The notes under the pieces are model-generated. The model ran no database searches. It saw nothing but the letters and a program-made list of their open reading frames with translations, and was not told where the DNA came from. Positions 54,501 to 56,431 of a stretch of DNA of 56,431 bases are shown piece after piece. Within the stretch, counting starts at the first letter, position 1; every line of letters starts with the position of its first letter. The stretch is from assembly GCA_029204225.1 (NCBI GenBank), contig CM055115.1:7365966-7422396 (forward strand). The letters run 5' to 3'. The position numbers and the translations under genes were made by a program. This DNA comes from Diphasiastrum complanatum. Taxonomy: Eukaryota > Streptophyta > Lycopodiopsida > Lycopodiales > Lycopodiaceae.

Positions 54501-56431
54501 TTCACACATGTGAGAACAGAGTCACCATAAATTTGTAGTAGGGCGCACTTTCAAGGAGAGTATTTAAGCAAAATCATGCAATCACCAACCTAGCACCCAA
54601 GGGGACATTACCCATCTTAAACAGTCTATTAGACTTATGTGAAGCCTTCCATTAAGGTCCAGAGATGCAGAATGGATTGAGAATGAATTTCAACTTGTGG
54701 GAGGGTGCTTTAGTTAAAAACTTAATGGAGATGGGGCACAAGCCTCCAGCAACCAAATCACAAGTCTGATAGCTTTTTGGAAGGCCAAAAAGAGTGAAAA
54801 TTAGGCTAGATGACTCCATGCGTGAACCACTTGTGGATGTGTAGCAAGAAATCTCCCGGTCCCCAAAAGCAGCAAATTTTAGCCCTTTTTGGCCTTCCTA
54901 CACCCTCAATACATTGAAATCTTTGCTTTAACTTTATGGACAGCTTCAAAAGACAGTGATTAATCCTCTACCAAGACCTACTAGGCGTCTTATAGCAATA
55001 TGTAACCAAATTTGTGAAAAAACTTGCAAAAACCATAAATTTTAGGAATATTTTTGGTTTTTTTTTCACTACATAAAACCGATTTTTTCCTCATGCAACC
55101 CCATGCCGCTCACATACATGGATAGCCATTAATGATGTAATGTTGTTGGAGTTTGGTTGTTACTATCACCTCACCCCCAAGCCATGAGATAGGAGAGAAG
55201 TGTAGAGAGAGAAAAATTGGCAATGAATCACCAAAACAGGAATAGAGATGGGTGAGTTGGCACTAGGCTATATAGCCTAAAGCCTCCCTGTGCATGTGCC
55301 CATGCAAGCCTCGAACTCCCCAAAAGTGCCTTTCATTGCTATTGATACTCTACACATGCATTAGCAATCCTAAACCCATGTACTAACTCCACTTAGTGTG
55401 TCTGGGCCCTTCCAAGGTTATTAATTACATTACTGGCCTCGTATGGAATAACGTGTCGTAATCAATAATCTCGAGTATTGGAGTATCATGTCTCTGAGTC
55501 TAGGATTATGCCGAATCCTATATGCAGGACTTGGACATAACAGGTAACGTCCTAGTTCTATTTAGGATTTCCATTGATTTTTCCACTGCATTTTCATACA
55601 TATAAGGAAATGGAACAAAGTAAGGGCTTGATAGCCTTTCAAGTGCTAGTTTTCTAACAAGGTGTATACATACAAAACATGGATTATGTTGTGCCATTAG
55701 CATAAAGATGTGAAGTAAGCCAATCTCTTTCTCACTCATTTGCGAGTAAGATTAATGTCTACCGTGTAGCCACTTAATATTTTTCAAGTAGTTAGTTGCT
55801 ATACTTTTGCATAGACAGACATGTGCATGAATGATATCTTCATATGTATGTTGAAGTCTATTACTTTTTTTGAAACATTTTTTGCATCGTTGCCGCATCC
55901 CCGTTTATTCTATTACATTACTATTTTTTTTTGCACATAGCCATGAGAGAGTGCATCCAATGACCACCATAGGAGCAAGTCGACATATGAAGATTACATC
56001 GCTGATCTGGTAGCATCCATGTTGCCCGAACAAAGGGTTGAAATTTTGAATTGTTGACCACACTGTGAAATTCCACAATGTTCACACTTGTGGGGAACCA
56101 CTGAAAATGTGTGAAGGTTCTTTACAAAGTTTTATGTTAGTACATAGACCACATGGAGAGTGAAATTCACAATCTACTTCAAGAATCTAAGGCTAGATCA
56201 CAATCTAAAATGCTATTGATCAAAGCAAGACTATTTCCACACATGTGGTGAAAGTACAAAAGCAATAAATGTATGAAAATTACTTCAAACTCGGGTTAGA
56301 GAGAGAATAGCAATACAAGCAAATTAGTTCTAGATCCAAGTTGACATTATGATAACATCAATGCTTGATTCTTCATTAACATTGTGAGAGAACTCACATT
56401 ACATATATAGGAGAGGATGTAGCTCATGGTA
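51501..56431. other. No gene recognised; low-complexity and decayed repeat sequence
   Basis: Open stretches are short and without domains (51459-51743, 52667-52873, 53549-53743, 55518-55739, all minus). A (GA)n run lies at 52311-52324. An imperfect direct repeat (52813-52930 and 53033-53130) is reported as a finding. The last ~370 bases (from about 56063, TGTGAAATTCCACAATG, to a TATATAGGAG near 56404) have the look of another LTR cut by the window end, but there is no partner to prove it. Confidence 0.4.

Overview
This is nuclear DNA from a land plant, most likely a seed plant with a large, repeat-rich genome; a gymnosperm is a reasonable guess, but nothing here proves it. The grounds are one plant-type RRP1/Nop52 gene, Ty1/copia elements whose primer binding site matches the plant initiator-Met tRNA, a Ty3/gypsy element with a tRNA-Asp-type primer binding site, a plant chromovirus, and Tourist-like MITEs. 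About two thirds of the window is LTR retrotransposon, much of it nested. No tRNA, rRNA, CRISPR or bacterial feature was seen.

Layout. 1-2755 holds an unclassified coding remnant and a decayed copia relative that carries a non-standard coding region (also found twice further on). 2756-4400 is a minus-strand copia RT/RNase H remnant and a hairpin. 4400-11485 is a nest: a copia RNase H/LTR remnant was split by a chromovirus (4668-10946, 5-bp target duplication CTACT), and a solo LTR then landed on the junction between the chromovirus polypurine tract and its 3' LTR. 11486-15000 is mostly non-coding, with two head-to-tail Tourist-type MITEs that share one TTA. 15000-17631 is the only clear host gene, an RRP1/Nop52 homologue in a single uninterrupted reading frame behind a GA-rich leader. 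17632-26170 is mostly non-coding, with a copia RT fragment and two unrecognised minus-strand coding stretches, one with clean GT-AG exon borders.

27020 to beyond 50511 is one old minus-strand gypsy element (integrase, RNase H, RT, protease, zinc knuckles, gag, tRNA-Asp-type PBS, start of LTR). Three copia elements sit inside it: I (28186-33741, minus), II (33872-39358, plus) and III (42061-48128, minus). Cutting out I and III with one target duplication each brings the gypsy reading frame back together. Cutting out II also restores it, although II lacks a proper target duplication.

The most interesting content is the family shared by I, III and the 5'-end fragment. All keep copia LTR ends, PBS, polypurine tract and gag, but have no integrase core, reverse transcriptase or RNase H. 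In their place is a long coding region (about 580-760 residues) that I do not recognise. Element I has one open frame of 1024 codons and two LTRs with no difference visible to me, so it moved recently and must have used enzymes supplied in trans. Element II is a conventional gag-pol relative, but it has a nonsense codon, a deletion of the RT core and a frameshift, so the source of those enzymes lies outside this window.

50512-56431 is the gypsy LTR followed by sequence in which I see no gene.
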